DNA of 64,000 bases from Shewanella sp. Arc9-LZ (lineage in GTDB: Bacteria; Pseudomonadota; Gammaproteobacteria; Enterobacterales; Shewanellaceae): positions 1,364,001-1,428,000 of the forward strand of contig NZ_CP048031.1 in NCBI RefSeq assembly GCF_010092445.1, given 5' to 3'. This document shows positions 55,695 to 64,000 of this stretch, in pieces (the stretch's first letter is position 1; every line of letters starts with the position of its first letter). The notes under the pieces were generated by a model. That model saw nothing but the letters and a program-made list of their open reading frames with translations. It did no database searches and was not told the DNA's origin. Position numbers and translations under genes: made by a program.

Positions 55695-56930
55695 ATGAAG
55701 TCGTGGTGTAAAAATCTACTTGCCGTTGGGTTAAGTGTTGCTCTTATGTCTGCTTGTTCTTCAAGTGATGTTGAAGAAGAGCCAGTGAGTGAATTAGTTG
55801 ATATACAAGCAACCGTGTTTCCTGAGATTACTTGGGATACCAGTGTCGGCGACGGTGTAGGGGATTATTACTCTCAACTTCGTCCTACTGTTCGTTACGG
55901 CAAGGTGTTTGTCGCCGATCGTAGCGGTATTGTGGTTGCCTTTGATGAAACAACCGGTGATGAGCTTTGGAAAAAAGACTTCAATGATGTCTTTGAAGAT
56001 AAGCTTGAAACCAAAACCAAGGGTATTCTTTTAGCTGCAGGTGTTACCGCTGCACGTAATAAAGTGTTTGTTGGTGGCGAAACCGGTTTATTGGTTGCGC
56101 TTGACGAAGCAACGGGTGACGTTGTGTGGTCTGCGCAAGCAAATGGCGAGTTATTATCGGCACCAACAGTGGCAGAAGATGTTGTCGCGGTAAATACCAG
56201 TAAAGGCGCATTTGAAGCATTTGATATCGATAACGGTAAAAAGTTATGGACCTATGAAATGCAACTGCCAAATCTTACCTTAAGAGGTACAGGTTCTGCT
56301 GCGTATGAAGCGGGCGGTTTCTTTTTGGGAACAGCTGACGGTAAAGTCGCAGTTGTCGTTAAAAGTAATGGCCAAGCTGCTTGGGAACAAGCCGTTTTTA
56401 GTCCAACCGGTGCAAATGAGTTTACCCGGATGGCTGATATTGATATGACGCCATTAATACTGGGCGAAAATCTGTATGTTGCTAGTTACAATGGTAACTT
56501 AGTCTCTATGGAACTTCGTAGCGGTCGCGTAGTTTGGTCGCGTAAATATTCAAGCTTTAATGATTTAGCCGCTGCAGGTATTAGCCTGTATTTGGTCGAT
56601 GATCATAGCCGTATTTACTCTGTCGATCGCCGTAATGGTTTAGAGTTATGGAGCACTTCAGTCCTTAAAAACCGTGAGTTAACAGCCCCTGCAGTAATTG
56701 ATAATTATATTGTTGTCGGTGACTTTGAAGGTTACTTGCATTTTATTGACCGTAACAGCGGCGATATAGTTGGCCGAGTTCAAGTTGATAGTGATGGATT
56801 ATATGCCCAACCTTTAGTGGTGGGTGACAAAATCTATGTTCAAGGCCGTAGCGGCAAAGTCGCGATTGTTACGTTGAACAAAGAAGAGCAAATGAATGTT
56901 GAGGAAGATACTGAAACTGATGCGGAATAA
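55695..56930 (+). CDS. bamB: BamB outer-membrane assembly lipoprotein
   Basis: 411 residues. Lipoprotein signal LAVGLSVALMSACSSS, then an eight-bladed PQQ-like propeller (repeats such as GKVFVADRSGIVVAFDETTG, GLLVALDEATGDVVW, GEYLHF-like GYLHFIDRNSGDIVG). BAM complex subunit. An acidic tail (EEQMNVEEDTETDAE) is extra. 12 bp after yfgM. Confidence 0.95.
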   Translation: MKSWCKNLLAVGLSVALMSACSSSDVEEEPVSELVDIQATVFPEITWDTSVGDGVGDYYSQLRPTVRYGKVFVADRSGIVVAFDETTGDELWKKDFNDVFEDKLETKTKGILLAAGVTAARNKVFVGGETGLLVALDEATGDVVWSAQANGELLSAPTVAEDVVAVNTSKGAFEAFDIDNGKKLWTYEMQLPNLTLRGTGSAAYEAGGFFLGTADGKVAVVVKSNGQAAWEQAVFSPTGANEFTRMADIDMTPLILGENLYVASYNGNLVSMELRSGRVVWSRKYSSFNDLAAAGISLYLVDDHSRIYSVDRRNGLELWSTSVLKNRELTAPAVIDNYIVVGDFEGYLHFIDRNSGDIVGRVQVDSDGLYAQPLVVGDKIYVQGRSGKVAIVTLNKEEQMNVEEDTETDAE

Positions 56931-56960
56931 GTCATAGCACTATTTTTGCGTTAATTAAGG

Positions 56961-57006
56961 TATAATGTCCTTACTAGAGCCCCTGGAAGCGTTCCGGGGG
57001 CTTTTT
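56961..57006 (+). promoter_or_regulatory. TATAAT box and terminator-like hairpin in the der leader
   Basis: TATAAT at 56961-56966 without a clear -35, then AGCCCCTGGAA (56978-56988), loop GCG, TTCCGGGGGCT and five T. The hairpin ends 28 bp before der. It may terminate bamB transcripts or attenuate those for der. Confidence 0.5.
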
Positions 57007-57033
57007 ATTGAAAAGTTTTTTAGAGGCAAAATC

Positions 57034-58500
57034 ATGATCCCTGTTGTGGCCCTTGTAGGGCGACCGAATGTCGGCAAATCGACATTATTTAACCGTCTTA
57101 CTCGTACTCGTGATGCGTTAGTCGCTGATTTCCCAGGTTTAACACGTGACCGTAAGTACGGCCGTGCATTTTTAGCTGGCTACGAGTTTATCGTTGTTGA
57201 TACTGGCGGTATTGATGGCAGCGAAGAAGGGATCGAAACCAAAATGGCTGAACAGTCATTGGCCGCGATTGAAGAAGCTGACGTCGTATTATTTATGACC
57301 GATGCTCGTGCTGGTATGACCGCTGCCGATTTAGCGATTGCTCAGCATTTACGTAGCCGTGATAAAGTCACTTTTGTGGTTGCCAACAAAGTTGATGGTA
57401 TTGATGCCGATTCAGCTTGTGGTGAATTTTGGTCTCTAGGTTTAGGTGAAGTCTATCAAATGGCTGCCGCGCAAGGTCGTGGTGTAACCAACATGATTGA
57501 CTACGCACTAACGCCTTATGCCGAAGCTATGGGTATTGTTCGCGAACTCGACGAAGAAGGCGAGCAAGTTGAACGTGAATATACTGAAGAAGAAGCGGAA
57601 GCAGAACAAGAACGCCTACAAAACTTACCGATTAAGCTCGCCATTATTGGTAAGCCTAACGTGGGTAAATCAACACTGATTAACCGTATCCTCGGCGAAG
57701 AACGTGTCGTCGTTTATGACGAGCCAGGTACCACTCGTGACAGTATTTACATTCCAATGTCACGCGAAGGTAGAGAGTACGTGTTAATTGATACTGCTGG
57801 TGTTCGACGTCGCAGTAAAGTAAATGAAGTTATCGAGAAATTCTCGGTAATTAAAACCTTGAAAGCGGTTGAAGATGCTAACGTAGTATTATTAGTTATC
57901 GATGCACGCGAAGGTATTGCAGAGCAAGATCTTGGTTTATTAGGTTTTACCTTAAACGCAGGCCGTGCATTGGTGATTGCGATAAACAAGTGGGACGGTA
58001 TTGATCAAAAAGTCAAAGACCGTGTTAAAAGCGAACTTGATCGCCGTTTAGGCTTTATCGATTTTGCTCGTATTCACTTTATTTCGGCATTACATGGCAC
58101 TGGCGTTGGTCATTTATATGAGTCAATTGAAGAAGCCTACGACAGTGCGACACGTCGCGTAAGTACATCAATGCTAACGCGCGTTATGCAAATGTCGCAA
58201 GATGATCACCAACCACCATTGGTGAATGGTCGTCGTGTGAAGCTTAAATATGCTCACGCTGGCGGTTATAATCCACCAATCGTGGTTATTCATGGTAACC
58301 AAGTTAAGAAACTACCTGATTCGTATAAGCGCTATATGATGAACTATTTCCGTCGTTCATTAAAAGTAGTCGGTACGCCAATTCAGTTACGTTTTCATGA
58401 AGGTTCTAACCCGTTTGAAGGTAGAACTGAGAAGTTGACCGTGGGTCAAGAGCGTCGTCGTAAGCGTGCAATGAGCCACATTCGCGATCGTACTAAGTAA
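57034..58500 (+). CDS. der: Der (EngA) ribosome-assembly GTPase
   Basis: 488 residues from ATG 57034 ([17 protein letters not shown]). Two tandem GTPase domains: GRPNVGKST with DTGGIDG, and GKPNVGKST with DTAGVRRR and NKWD; a C-terminal KH-like domain ([33 protein letters not shown]). Acts in 50S subunit assembly. The in-frame extension from 56965 overlaps the hairpin and is not coding. Confidence 0.97.
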   Translation: MIPVVALVGRPNVGKSTLFNRLTRTRDALVADFPGLTRDRKYGRAFLAGYEFIVVDTGGIDGSEEGIETKMAEQSLAAIEEADVVLFMTDARAGMTAADLAIAQHLRSRDKVTFVVANKVDGIDADSACGEFWSLGLGEVYQMAAAQGRGVTNMIDYALTPYAEAMGIVRELDEEGEQVEREYTEEEAEAEQERLQNLPIKLAIIGKPNVGKSTLINRILGEERVVVYDEPGTTRDSIYIPMSREGREYVLIDTAGVRRRSKVNEVIEKFSVIKTLKAVEDANVVLLVIDAREGIAEQDLGLLGFTLNAGRALVIAINKWDGIDQKVKDRVKSELDRRLGFIDFARIHFISALHGTGVGHLYESIEEAYDSATRRVSTSMLTRVMQMSQDDHQPPLVNGRRVKLKYAHAGGYNPPIVVIHGNQVKKLPDSYKRYMMNYFRRSLKVVGTPIQLRFHEGSNPFEGRTEKLTVGQERRRKRAMSHIRDRTK

Positions 58501-58530
58501 CCTCGTTGTTATTTAAGTTACTTATTACTC

Positions 58531-58558
58531 AAAAAGCCTGACTTGTTCAGGCTTTTTT
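58531..58558 (+). terminator. der terminator
   Basis: AAAAAGCCTGA, loop CTTGT, TCAGGCTTTTTT. Confidence 0.92.
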
Positions 58559-58609
58559 GTAGGTGTTTACCGTCTATTAGAATTGGTATTAAAGATTGGG
58601 TGAACTAGG

Positions 58610-58819
58610 ATGCAGCAAAAAATTACCGGTTATCATTTGGATGAAGAACATCATTGGGTGGCAGAATTAGGTTGCGGCCATTTTCAACATGTTCGGCATA
58701 ATCCACCTTGGACTGTTCGCCCTTGGGTAATAACAGTAGAAGGTCGGCAACAGCAATTAGGGATGATCCTTATTTGTAAAAAATGCGATGTCGCGGCACT
58801 GCCAGATAGTCTTGGCTAG
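58610..58819 (+). CDS. DUF3565-family small protein
   Basis: 69 residues with the family pattern WVAELGCGHFQHVRHNPPW and a C-terminal CKKCD, which together could bind a metal. Function unknown. A 42-bp gap and convergent to the next gene. Confidence 0.85.
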   Translation: MQQKITGYHLDEEHHWVAELGCGHFQHVRHNPPWTVRPWVITVEGRQQQLGMILICKKCDVAALPDSLG

Positions 58820-58835
58820 ATTACGTTTGCTTAGC

Positions 58836-59237
58836 TCAAGACGTTAAATCTGAAGTGGTTCGACAAAACCATAAATAAACGGCGATGTAAGCACATATAA
58901 TACTGTCCATTACCATTGATAGCCAAAAGCCATCGACAAAAGATTGATTGGCATTGCTCAATACTAGGCTAATAAAAAATAGCTTTTCAATTAGCGCAAT
59001 GCAAAACAGTGGTTGTATCCAAGTTGAACGGACCATCGCAATAAAAAAACTGCATCCAACCATTAATACCATAAATCCCCAATGCTGAATAAATATTGTG
59101 TCACTGGAGTGATAGGTTAACTGGTTAAGGTTTTCGACAGCCCACTGTGGGAATAAAGTATAAAGTCCGCCCAATGAAGTTCCTAAACCTGCAAGGAATA
59201 ACGCCATTTGTCGGGTATTGTGCAGAAAATGAGTCAT
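58836..59237 (-). CDS. Four-helix membrane protein, unassigned
   Basis: 133 residues with four hydrophobic segments (LFLAGLGTSLGGLYTLF, HWGFMVLMVGCSFFIAMV, FCIALIEKLFFISLVL, DSIICAYIAVYLWF). No known family recognised. Inner membrane by inference. Convergent with the DUF3565 gene. Confidence 0.7.
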   Translation of the reverse strand: MTHFLHNTRQMALFLAGLGTSLGGLYTLFPQWAVENLNQLTYHSSDTIFIQHWGFMVLMVGCSFFIAMVRSTWIQPLFCIALIEKLFFISLVLSNANQSFVDGFWLSMVMDSIICAYIAVYLWFCRTTSDLTS

Positions 59238-59373
59238 GTGTGAGTTCGTTCAAAGTTATTTTATCGCCATAGTGTCATGTTTTAGATTCTTTTTCGATTA
59301 TTGTTATCCATAAGTGATTGTTAAGATTCCGGCGTGATAATGGCCCCATCATCGCAATCCTACCGAGGTTTAT

Positions 59374-59940
59374 ATGCAAACACAGACAACTTATCCATTA
59401 TTCCATCGTCTTATTCATTGGGGGTTGGCCTTGACCATGATGGTGATGTTATTAACCGTATTACTAAGGCTTGGGTGGATGGAAAAAAACCATATGGCCG
59501 CCATAATTCACCAAGGCTTAGCGAAATTAGATGTCATTATTACCGATAAACAAGCGGTGAGCATTGCTAAAAGTATTCGTGGCGTTATGTTCCAGTGGCA
59601 TATTTATTTTGGCTATGCGGTAGGCGTATTTGTTTTTGCTCGGTTTGTTTATATGGCTAAATTTGGTCTGCATTATCCGTCGCCTTTTTCGCGCCAAGCT
59701 ACGACAAAGCAAAAGTTTCAGGCATGGGTGTATTGGGTATTTTATGCTGGCATAGCGTTCTCTGTAATAACAGGTTTGTTACTCAAGTTTGGTCCAGAGG
59801 CAATAGAAGAACAGGCTGAAACAATTCATAAGTTGGCACTGTGGTATTTCATCCCTTTTATAAGTTTACATTTAGCAGGGATTTTAGTGGCCGAGTCTGG
59901 TAACGATAAAGGCATCGTGTCGAAAATGATTGGAGGCTAA
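59374..59940 (+). CDS. Cytochrome b561-type protein
   Basis: 188 residues, four transmembrane helices with haem-ligand histidines (FHRLIHWGLALTMM, MFQWHIYFGYAVGVFVF, FIPFISLHLAGILVAE). Di-haem b cytochrome of the YceJ/CybB kind that moves electrons from the quinone pool. It precedes the TlpA-DUF4266-DUF3570-ApbE operon by 116 bp and may be part of its redox function. Confidence 0.85.
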   Translation: MQTQTTYPLFHRLIHWGLALTMMVMLLTVLLRLGWMEKNHMAAIIHQGLAKLDVIITDKQAVSIAKSIRGVMFQWHIYFGYAVGVFVFARFVYMAKFGLHYPSPFSRQATTKQKFQAWVYWVFYAGIAFSVITGLLLKFGPEAIEEQAETIHKLALWYFIPFISLHLAGILVAESGNDKGIVSKMIGG

Positions 59941-60056
59941 TGTTATTTTCTTTTTTTTTAATGGCATAAATTGTCTTTACGATATCTTTACAATGCTTAA
60001 GTGAATCTTAAGATTGGTGGACTATGTTGTTTGCAATATGTTTATTAGGTGAAAAT

Positions 60057-60569
60057 ATGATGTCAATTGGGTTATTTGGTCATTTTCGTAACATTAAGTT
60101 TATAGCGTTAAGTTTAGCGATAGGGTTAGGTGTTAATGCCCAAGCTCAAGCTGCTCCGTCATTAGAACATGATGTGTTAGATCAACAAGGTGCAAGTGTC
60201 AGTCTGCAACAATTTGCTGGCAAAGTGGTTTATGTCGATTTTTGGGCGTCTTGGTGTGCTCCATGCCGTAAATCATTTCCGTGGATGAATGCCATCCAGG
60301 CTAAATATCAACAACAAGGTTTAGAGGTAGTCGCAATTAACCTTGATGTTGATACCGCATTAGCCCATGAGTTTTTGAGCAAACTGCCGGCAAAATTTAA
60401 TCTTCGTTTTGACCCTGAAGGTGATATTGCCCAAGCCTTTGAGTTACAAGGTATGCCAAGTAGCTTTTTGTTCAATCGTAAAGGTGAATTAGTGCAAACT
60501 CACATGGGTTTTTTTACCGAAAACATTCCCGCCTATGAACAAGAAATCCAAATGTTGTTACAGGAGTAA
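60057..60569 (+). CDS. TlpA-like periplasmic thioredoxin
   Basis: 170 residues from ATG 60057, with AGGTGA upstream; ATG 60024 in frame is less likely. Signal peptide FIALSLAIGLGVNAQAQAA; thioredoxin fold with active site FWASWCAPCRKSFPWMN and the cis-proline loop LQGMPSSFLFNRKG. Probably reduces periplasmic disulfides. First gene of a four-gene operon. Confidence 0.88.
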   Translation: MMSIGLFGHFRNIKFIALSLAIGLGVNAQAQAAPSLEHDVLDQQGASVSLQQFAGKVVYVDFWASWCAPCRKSFPWMNAIQAKYQQQGLEVVAINLDVDTALAHEFLSKLPAKFNLRFDPEGDIAQAFELQGMPSSFLFNRKGELVQTHMGFFTENIPAYEQEIQMLLQE

Positions 60570-60573
60570 ATTG

Positions 60574-60813
60574 ATGACAAAAGCATTTTATCAACCCTTT
60601 GCCAAAGCTGTGGTGGCATTAGCCATTGTCAGTAGTTTGGTTGGCTGTTCGAACTTAGGTGTACAACCTTGGGAAAAAGATCAATTAGCTCGTGCTGATA
60701 TGGCGTTGAACAGCGAAAAACTTGATCTCGCGTTAGATGACCATATTTATTTTAGTAAAGAAGGTACTAGTGGTGGTCGCTCATTAGCGGGCGGAGGTTG
60801 TGGATGCAACTAA
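60574..60813 (+). CDS. DUF4266-family lipoprotein with CGC tail
   Basis: 79 residues from ATG 60574 with AGGAG upstream. Lipobox VSSLVGC, then WEKDQLARADMALNSEKLDL, HIYFSKEGTSGGRSLAGGGC and ending GCN. The C-terminal glycine-cysteine tail is the family's mark; function unknown. The RBS of the next gene lies inside its last codons and the two overlap by 10 bp. Confidence 0.85.
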   Translation: MTKAFYQPFAKAVVALAIVSSLVGCSNLGVQPWEKDQLARADMALNSEKLDLALDDHIYFSKEGTSGGRSLAGGGCGCN

Positions 60814-62102
60814 CATCTAAGCAAAGTATTGCCAGTGCGTTGGCATTAGCAAGCTGTAGTTTATTAAGCCAACAGGCCAGTGCAGCAGAACCGATTCCTG
60901 CCAATGATGATTGGAAGGTCGATGCTGCCATTATGTATTATGGCGAGCAAGACCGTGTTCAAGCTGCAGAAGCGATTGGTAATGTACAAAAAGCCTTTGG
61001 TGACAGTTCGTTATTGGACCTTAAAATTGTGGTCGACAGTTTAACCGGTGCATCAGCTTCTGGTGCAGTGGCACAAAGTGACAGTCAAACTTTCACGCGT
61101 CCGTCAGGTGATGGCCAATATACTGTCAGTGCTGGCGAAACACCGCTGGATGATACCTTTCATGATACTCGTGTTCAGCTTAGCGCTAACTGGCAAGAAG
61201 TGCTTAATCAAGATTGGACCGGTAACGTAGGTGTGTACGGTTCAAAAGAGTTTGATTATCTTTCGATGGGCATTAACGCGGGTCTTGAACGTAGTTTTAA
61301 TAAAAATAACACTACGTTGTCGTTATCGGGGGCATTTACCAATGATGTGGTTGACCCTGTTGGCGGTCGTCCTGTGGCAATGTCAGAAATGGTGTTTCGT
61401 GGCGATTATGCCAGTGATGCCGATTATCAAGCAGCCTTTGATCAAACGCGTTTAGCGGGTGATGATACTAAACAAACCAGTGATATCATGTTTGGTGTGA
61501 CTCAGATTATTAATCGTAATTGGTTGATGCAAGCTAACTATGGTTTATCAAGTGTGTCAGGTTACATGACCGACCCGTATAAGATCCTTAGTGAGGTCGA
61601 TGTTAACGGTCAAACACAAGCTTACCGTTACGAAAATCGTCCAGACTCACGCCTTAAGCACAGTGTGTTTTTACTCACCAAAGGTGCATTGGATTCTGGC
61701 GTAGTCGATTTTTCATATCGCTATAGTACTGATGATTGGGATATTCAATCGCATACTTTAGAAACGCATTACCGATATAATTTCAGTCCAACTATGTACG
61801 CACAATTGCACTTACGTTATTACCAGCAGCAAGCCGCTGAGTTTTATCAACCATTCTTGATGAGTGGCGATGCAATACCTGAGTATGCCAGCGCCGATTA
61901 TCGCATTGGTGATATGACGGCTTACACCATAGGACTTAAATTTGGCCAGCGTTTATCGGGTGGCCATGAATTAAGTTATCGTATTGAGTATTATCAGCAA
62001 AATCCTGAAAATAATGGTACTGAGATACCTGGTCAGCTACAAAACTACGATTTATTCCCAGCGGTGAAAGCGATAGTAGCTCAAGTGAGTTATTCGTTTT
62101 AA
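60804..62102 (+). CDS. DUF3570-family outer-membrane beta-barrel protein
   Basis: 432 residues from ATG 60804 with GGAGG six bases before. Signal peptide (ALALASCSLLSQQASAA), alternating amphipathic strands, and a terminal phenylalanine (AQVSYSF) typical of outer-membrane barrels. Often found with DUF4266, TlpA and ApbE. Function unknown. Confidence 0.82.
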   Translation: MQLTSKQSIASALALASCSLLSQQASAAEPIPANDDWKVDAAIMYYGEQDRVQAAEAIGNVQKAFGDSSLLDLKIVVDSLTGASASGAVAQSDSQTFTRPSGDGQYTVSAGETPLDDTFHDTRVQLSANWQEVLNQDWTGNVGVYGSKEFDYLSMGINAGLERSFNKNNTTLSLSGAFTNDVVDPVGGRPVAMSEMVFRGDYASDADYQAAFDQTRLAGDDTKQTSDIMFGVTQIINRNWLMQANYGLSSVSGYMTDPYKILSEVDVNGQTQAYRYENRPDSRLKHSVFLLTKGALDSGVVDFSYRYSTDDWDIQSHTLETHYRYNFSPTMYAQLHLRYYQQQAAEFYQPFLMSGDAIPEYASADYRIGDMTAYTIGLKFGQRLSGGHELSYRIEYYQQNPENNGTEIPGQLQNYDLFPAVKAIVAQVSYSF

Positions 62103-62158
62103 GATGAATGTATCATCAATAAACAGAGTAGTTTAACTTGCTTGAACCACTAACAACA

Positions 62159-63055
62159 ATGTCAAAAGCCCCAAAAGTGATGAGCTTACAGCCTCGTCCT
62201 TGGGGCTTTTTAGGTTCATTTAATGCTATGGCTAGCCCATGTGAATTATTAATGGCAGTTGATGACGAGTATATTGCGAGGCAAATGCTGACTATTGCTT
62301 ATGACGAAGCAAAGCGTATAGAACATAAATTCAGCCGTTTTATTGAAGCTAACGTGGTGTGGCAGTTAAATCATGCCCAAGGTGAAACGACCCCAATTGA
62401 TGCCGAGACAGTGCATTTATTGCAATTTGCTCAACAATGTTTTCAATTAAGTGAATCAGCATTTGATATCAGTGCCTGTCCATTAATGGCGTTATGGCGT
62501 TTTGATGGTAACCATCGTGTGCCGTTACAAACGGATATTGATGCCGCTTTGCTTAAGGTGGGTTTTGATCGCATTGCATTGACGGATAAGACCGTCTGTA
62601 TGCCTGCAGACATGAGTGTCGACTTTGGCGGTATCGGTAAGGAATATGCGGTGGATCGCACTGCACAAATATTAGCGAGTCGTTGGCCAAAGCAATCGGT
62701 ATTAGTCAACTTTGGTGGTGATATTGCTTGCCCGATCACCAAAAGCGATGGCTGGCAGGTGGGGATTGAAAACCCTCATAAGCTTGATAACGCTGCGGCA
62801 CTGTTAACCATTCGCCAGGGGGCGTTAGCCACTAGCGGCACTACTCGGCGCTATATAGAGGTGGACGGTAAACGTTATGGGCATATTATTAATCCTAAAA
62901 AGGGTTACCCTGTAGAGCAAGCGCCATTATCGGTCACTGTGCTGGCGCCCAATTGTGTTATGGCAGGAATGTTGGCCACAATGTCGATGCTAAAAGGAGC
63001 TGATGCTGAAGGTTTTTTACAGCAACAAGGTGTCGATTTTAAGGTGTTTCGTTAA
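62159..63055 (+). CDS. ApbE-like FAD:protein FMN transferase
   Basis: 298 residues from ATG 62159; ATG 62180 and TTG 62138 are also in frame. ApbE fold marks: FNAMASPCELLMAV, ISACPLMALWRFDGN, VDFGGIGKEYAVDR, VNFGGDIAC, GALATSGTTRRYIEVDGKRY with GHIINPKKGYPV. It attaches FMN covalently to a threonine of target proteins. No obvious signal peptide or flavoprotein substrate in the operon. Confidence 0.88.
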   Translation: MSKAPKVMSLQPRPWGFLGSFNAMASPCELLMAVDDEYIARQMLTIAYDEAKRIEHKFSRFIEANVVWQLNHAQGETTPIDAETVHLLQFAQQCFQLSESAFDISACPLMALWRFDGNHRVPLQTDIDAALLKVGFDRIALTDKTVCMPADMSVDFGGIGKEYAVDRTAQILASRWPKQSVLVNFGGDIACPITKSDGWQVGIENPHKLDNAAALLTIRQGALATSGTTRRYIEVDGKRYGHIINPKKGYPVEQAPLSVTVLAPNCVMAGMLATMSMLKGADAEGFLQQQGVDFKVFR

Positions 63056-63071
63056 TGAATAAGGGTACTGA

Positions 63072-63731
63072 ATGCGGGTGTTATTAGTAGAAGATAATAA
63101 GTTGTTAGCACAAGGCATCGTAATGAGCTTAGCTAAATCAGGTATTCAGGTCGATCATTTAGCATCATATAATCAAGCCCAAATCGCCTTAGGAAATGAA
63201 GATTTTAGCGCCATTATTCTCGATTTAAGTTTACCCGACGGCAATGGTGCAGACTTATTAAAACAGTGGCGTAAAAATGGTATCTCATTACCTATTATTG
63301 TATTAACAGCCAACACTGATTTCGACACCCGCTTAATGTGTTTAGATATTGGTGCCGATGATTATTTAAGTAAGCCTTTTGATGTGAGGGAATTAATTGC
63401 TAGGCTTAAGGCGATTATTCGACGCCAACATGGCCTAGATAATAACCAATTTAGCTATGGTGCTCTCAACATCGACTTTGCCCGTTGTGAAGTGCATTTT
63501 CGCGATGTGTTAGTGTCGCTTTCACGCCGTGAATATCAATTGTTACTCGAATTTGCTCAATCAGCAGGTCGCGTATTAACCCGTAATCAACTTGAACAGC
63601 TAACTTATGGCTGGGATGAAGTGGGCAGCAACTCGATTGAAGTGCATATTCATCATCTACGTAAAAAAACGGCCACTGAGCTGATCAAAACCGTGCGCGG
63701 TATAGGCTATATTTTAACTGAAACGGTATAG
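63072..63731 (+). CDS. OmpR-family response regulator
   Basis: 219 residues. Receiver domain with VEDNK, phospho-acceptor D51 region (IILDLSLPDGNGADL), lysine in YLSKPFDVRELI; OmpR/PhoB winged helix (SLSRREYQLLLEFAQSAGR, SIEVHIHHLRKK). QseB/PmrA-like. 16 bp after the ApbE gene, so probably one transcript, suggesting it controls the operon. Confidence 0.93.
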   Translation: MRVLLVEDNKLLAQGIVMSLAKSGIQVDHLASYNQAQIALGNEDFSAIILDLSLPDGNGADLLKQWRKNGISLPIIVLTANTDFDTRLMCLDIGADDYLSKPFDVRELIARLKAIIRRQHGLDNNQFSYGALNIDFARCEVHFRDVLVSLSRREYQLLLEFAQSAGRVLTRNQLEQLTYGWDEVGSNSIEVHIHHLRKKTATELIKTVRGIGYILTETV

Positions 63732-63817
63732 CTTTATTATGAGCTAGATAGGGTAGATGAAGTAAATGCTGGGCAGCCAAACAGCGACTTAATTACACTT
63801 AATACAATAAGGATATT

Positions 63818-64000
63818 ATGTTTTCATTACGATTATTATTAAGTTTGATTATGCTGGTGGGGATTGTTCTTACGGTAACTTTTTCGAGCATACTCAGTAC
63901 GCGTGATGCTATGCATGAAGTCGAAGAATTGTTTGATGCGCAGATGGTGCAAACCGCCAAAATGTTGGAACAGTTTTATGTCGAACATTTAACAGAAGCT
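63818..64000 (+). CDS. Sensor histidine kinase, N-terminal part only
   Basis: Open from ATG 63818 (AAGGAT upstream) to the window end, 61 codons. Transmembrane start SLRLLLSLIMLVGIVLTVTF followed by SILSTRDAMHEVEELFDAQM, matching the N-terminus of QseC-like sensor kinases. Partner of the response regulator before it. Confidence 0.85.
   Translation, partial: MFSLRLLLSLIMLVGIVLTVTFSSILSTRDAMHEVEELFDAQMVQTAKMLEQFYVEHLTEA

Overview
The window reads as the chromosome of a marine gammaproteobacterium, most likely a Shewanella of the frigidimarina/livingstonensis type. I infer this from gene content: a SonM/SonA-type split borosin pair, the rlmN-pilW-rodZ-ispG-hisS-yfgM-bamB-der run, the glyoxylate pair aceB-aceA, a tmRNA tag ANDSNYSLAA, and AT-leaning codon use. 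No database search was possible.

Layout. 1-4.8 kb: the end of a LysR regulator, a deletion derivative of a Y1 (REP-type) transposase interrupted at its 3' end by an IS3-family element, then prpD on the minus strand between two patches of a CTAG-rich mosaic repeat. 4.8-28.6 kb: a genomic island next to the 3' end of ssrA (tmRNA). Integrase-proximal repeats of a GTTACT motif occur at both ends (4802-4827 and 28476-28501, 25 of 26 bases identical). Its right third holds a P4-type integrase, an AlpA-like regulator and an inovirus-type Gp2/HUH replication protein. The remainder is a one-directional array of thirteen plus-strand genes, almost all defence-like: a type I R-M operon (hsdR-hsdM-hsdS) running directly into an ATPase + HNH pair (Septu-like) and a TIGR02391-family gene; McrBC; a three-gene cassette headed by a TPR-CHAT caspase-like protease with two unrecognised partners; and a cassette of RelE/ParE-like protein, prokaryotic viperin and a small repeated zinc-ribbon protein.

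28.6-41 kb: core chromosome with ssrA, smpB, ratA, rnfH, bamE, the borosin pair sonM-sonA, a TPR-GGDEF protein, aceB-aceA behind a long leader with a FadR-like site, and an HDOD-GAF protein. 41-49.5 kb, mostly minus strand: a SnoaL/NTF2-like periplasmic protein, mtfA, a ParA/RHH partition-like pair, a DUF3820 gene behind a perfect palindrome, a GNAT acetyltransferase whose C-terminus is made of the mosaic repeat, an NrfJ-like protein, a 5'-nucleotidase-like phosphatase and a CNNM transporter. 49.6-58.5 kb: rlmN to der. 58.6-64 kb: small proteins, cytochrome b561, then a TlpA-DUF4266-DUF3570-ApbE operon followed by an OmpR-type regulator and the start of its sensor kinase, cut by the window end.

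The most interesting material is in the island: the CHAT cassette with two unknown partners, the viperin cassette whose first ribosome binding site lies in a hairpin, and the ATPase-HNH pair welded to the hsd operon. Outside it, the borosin pair with a core peptide that differs from the one I remember for SonA deserves attention.
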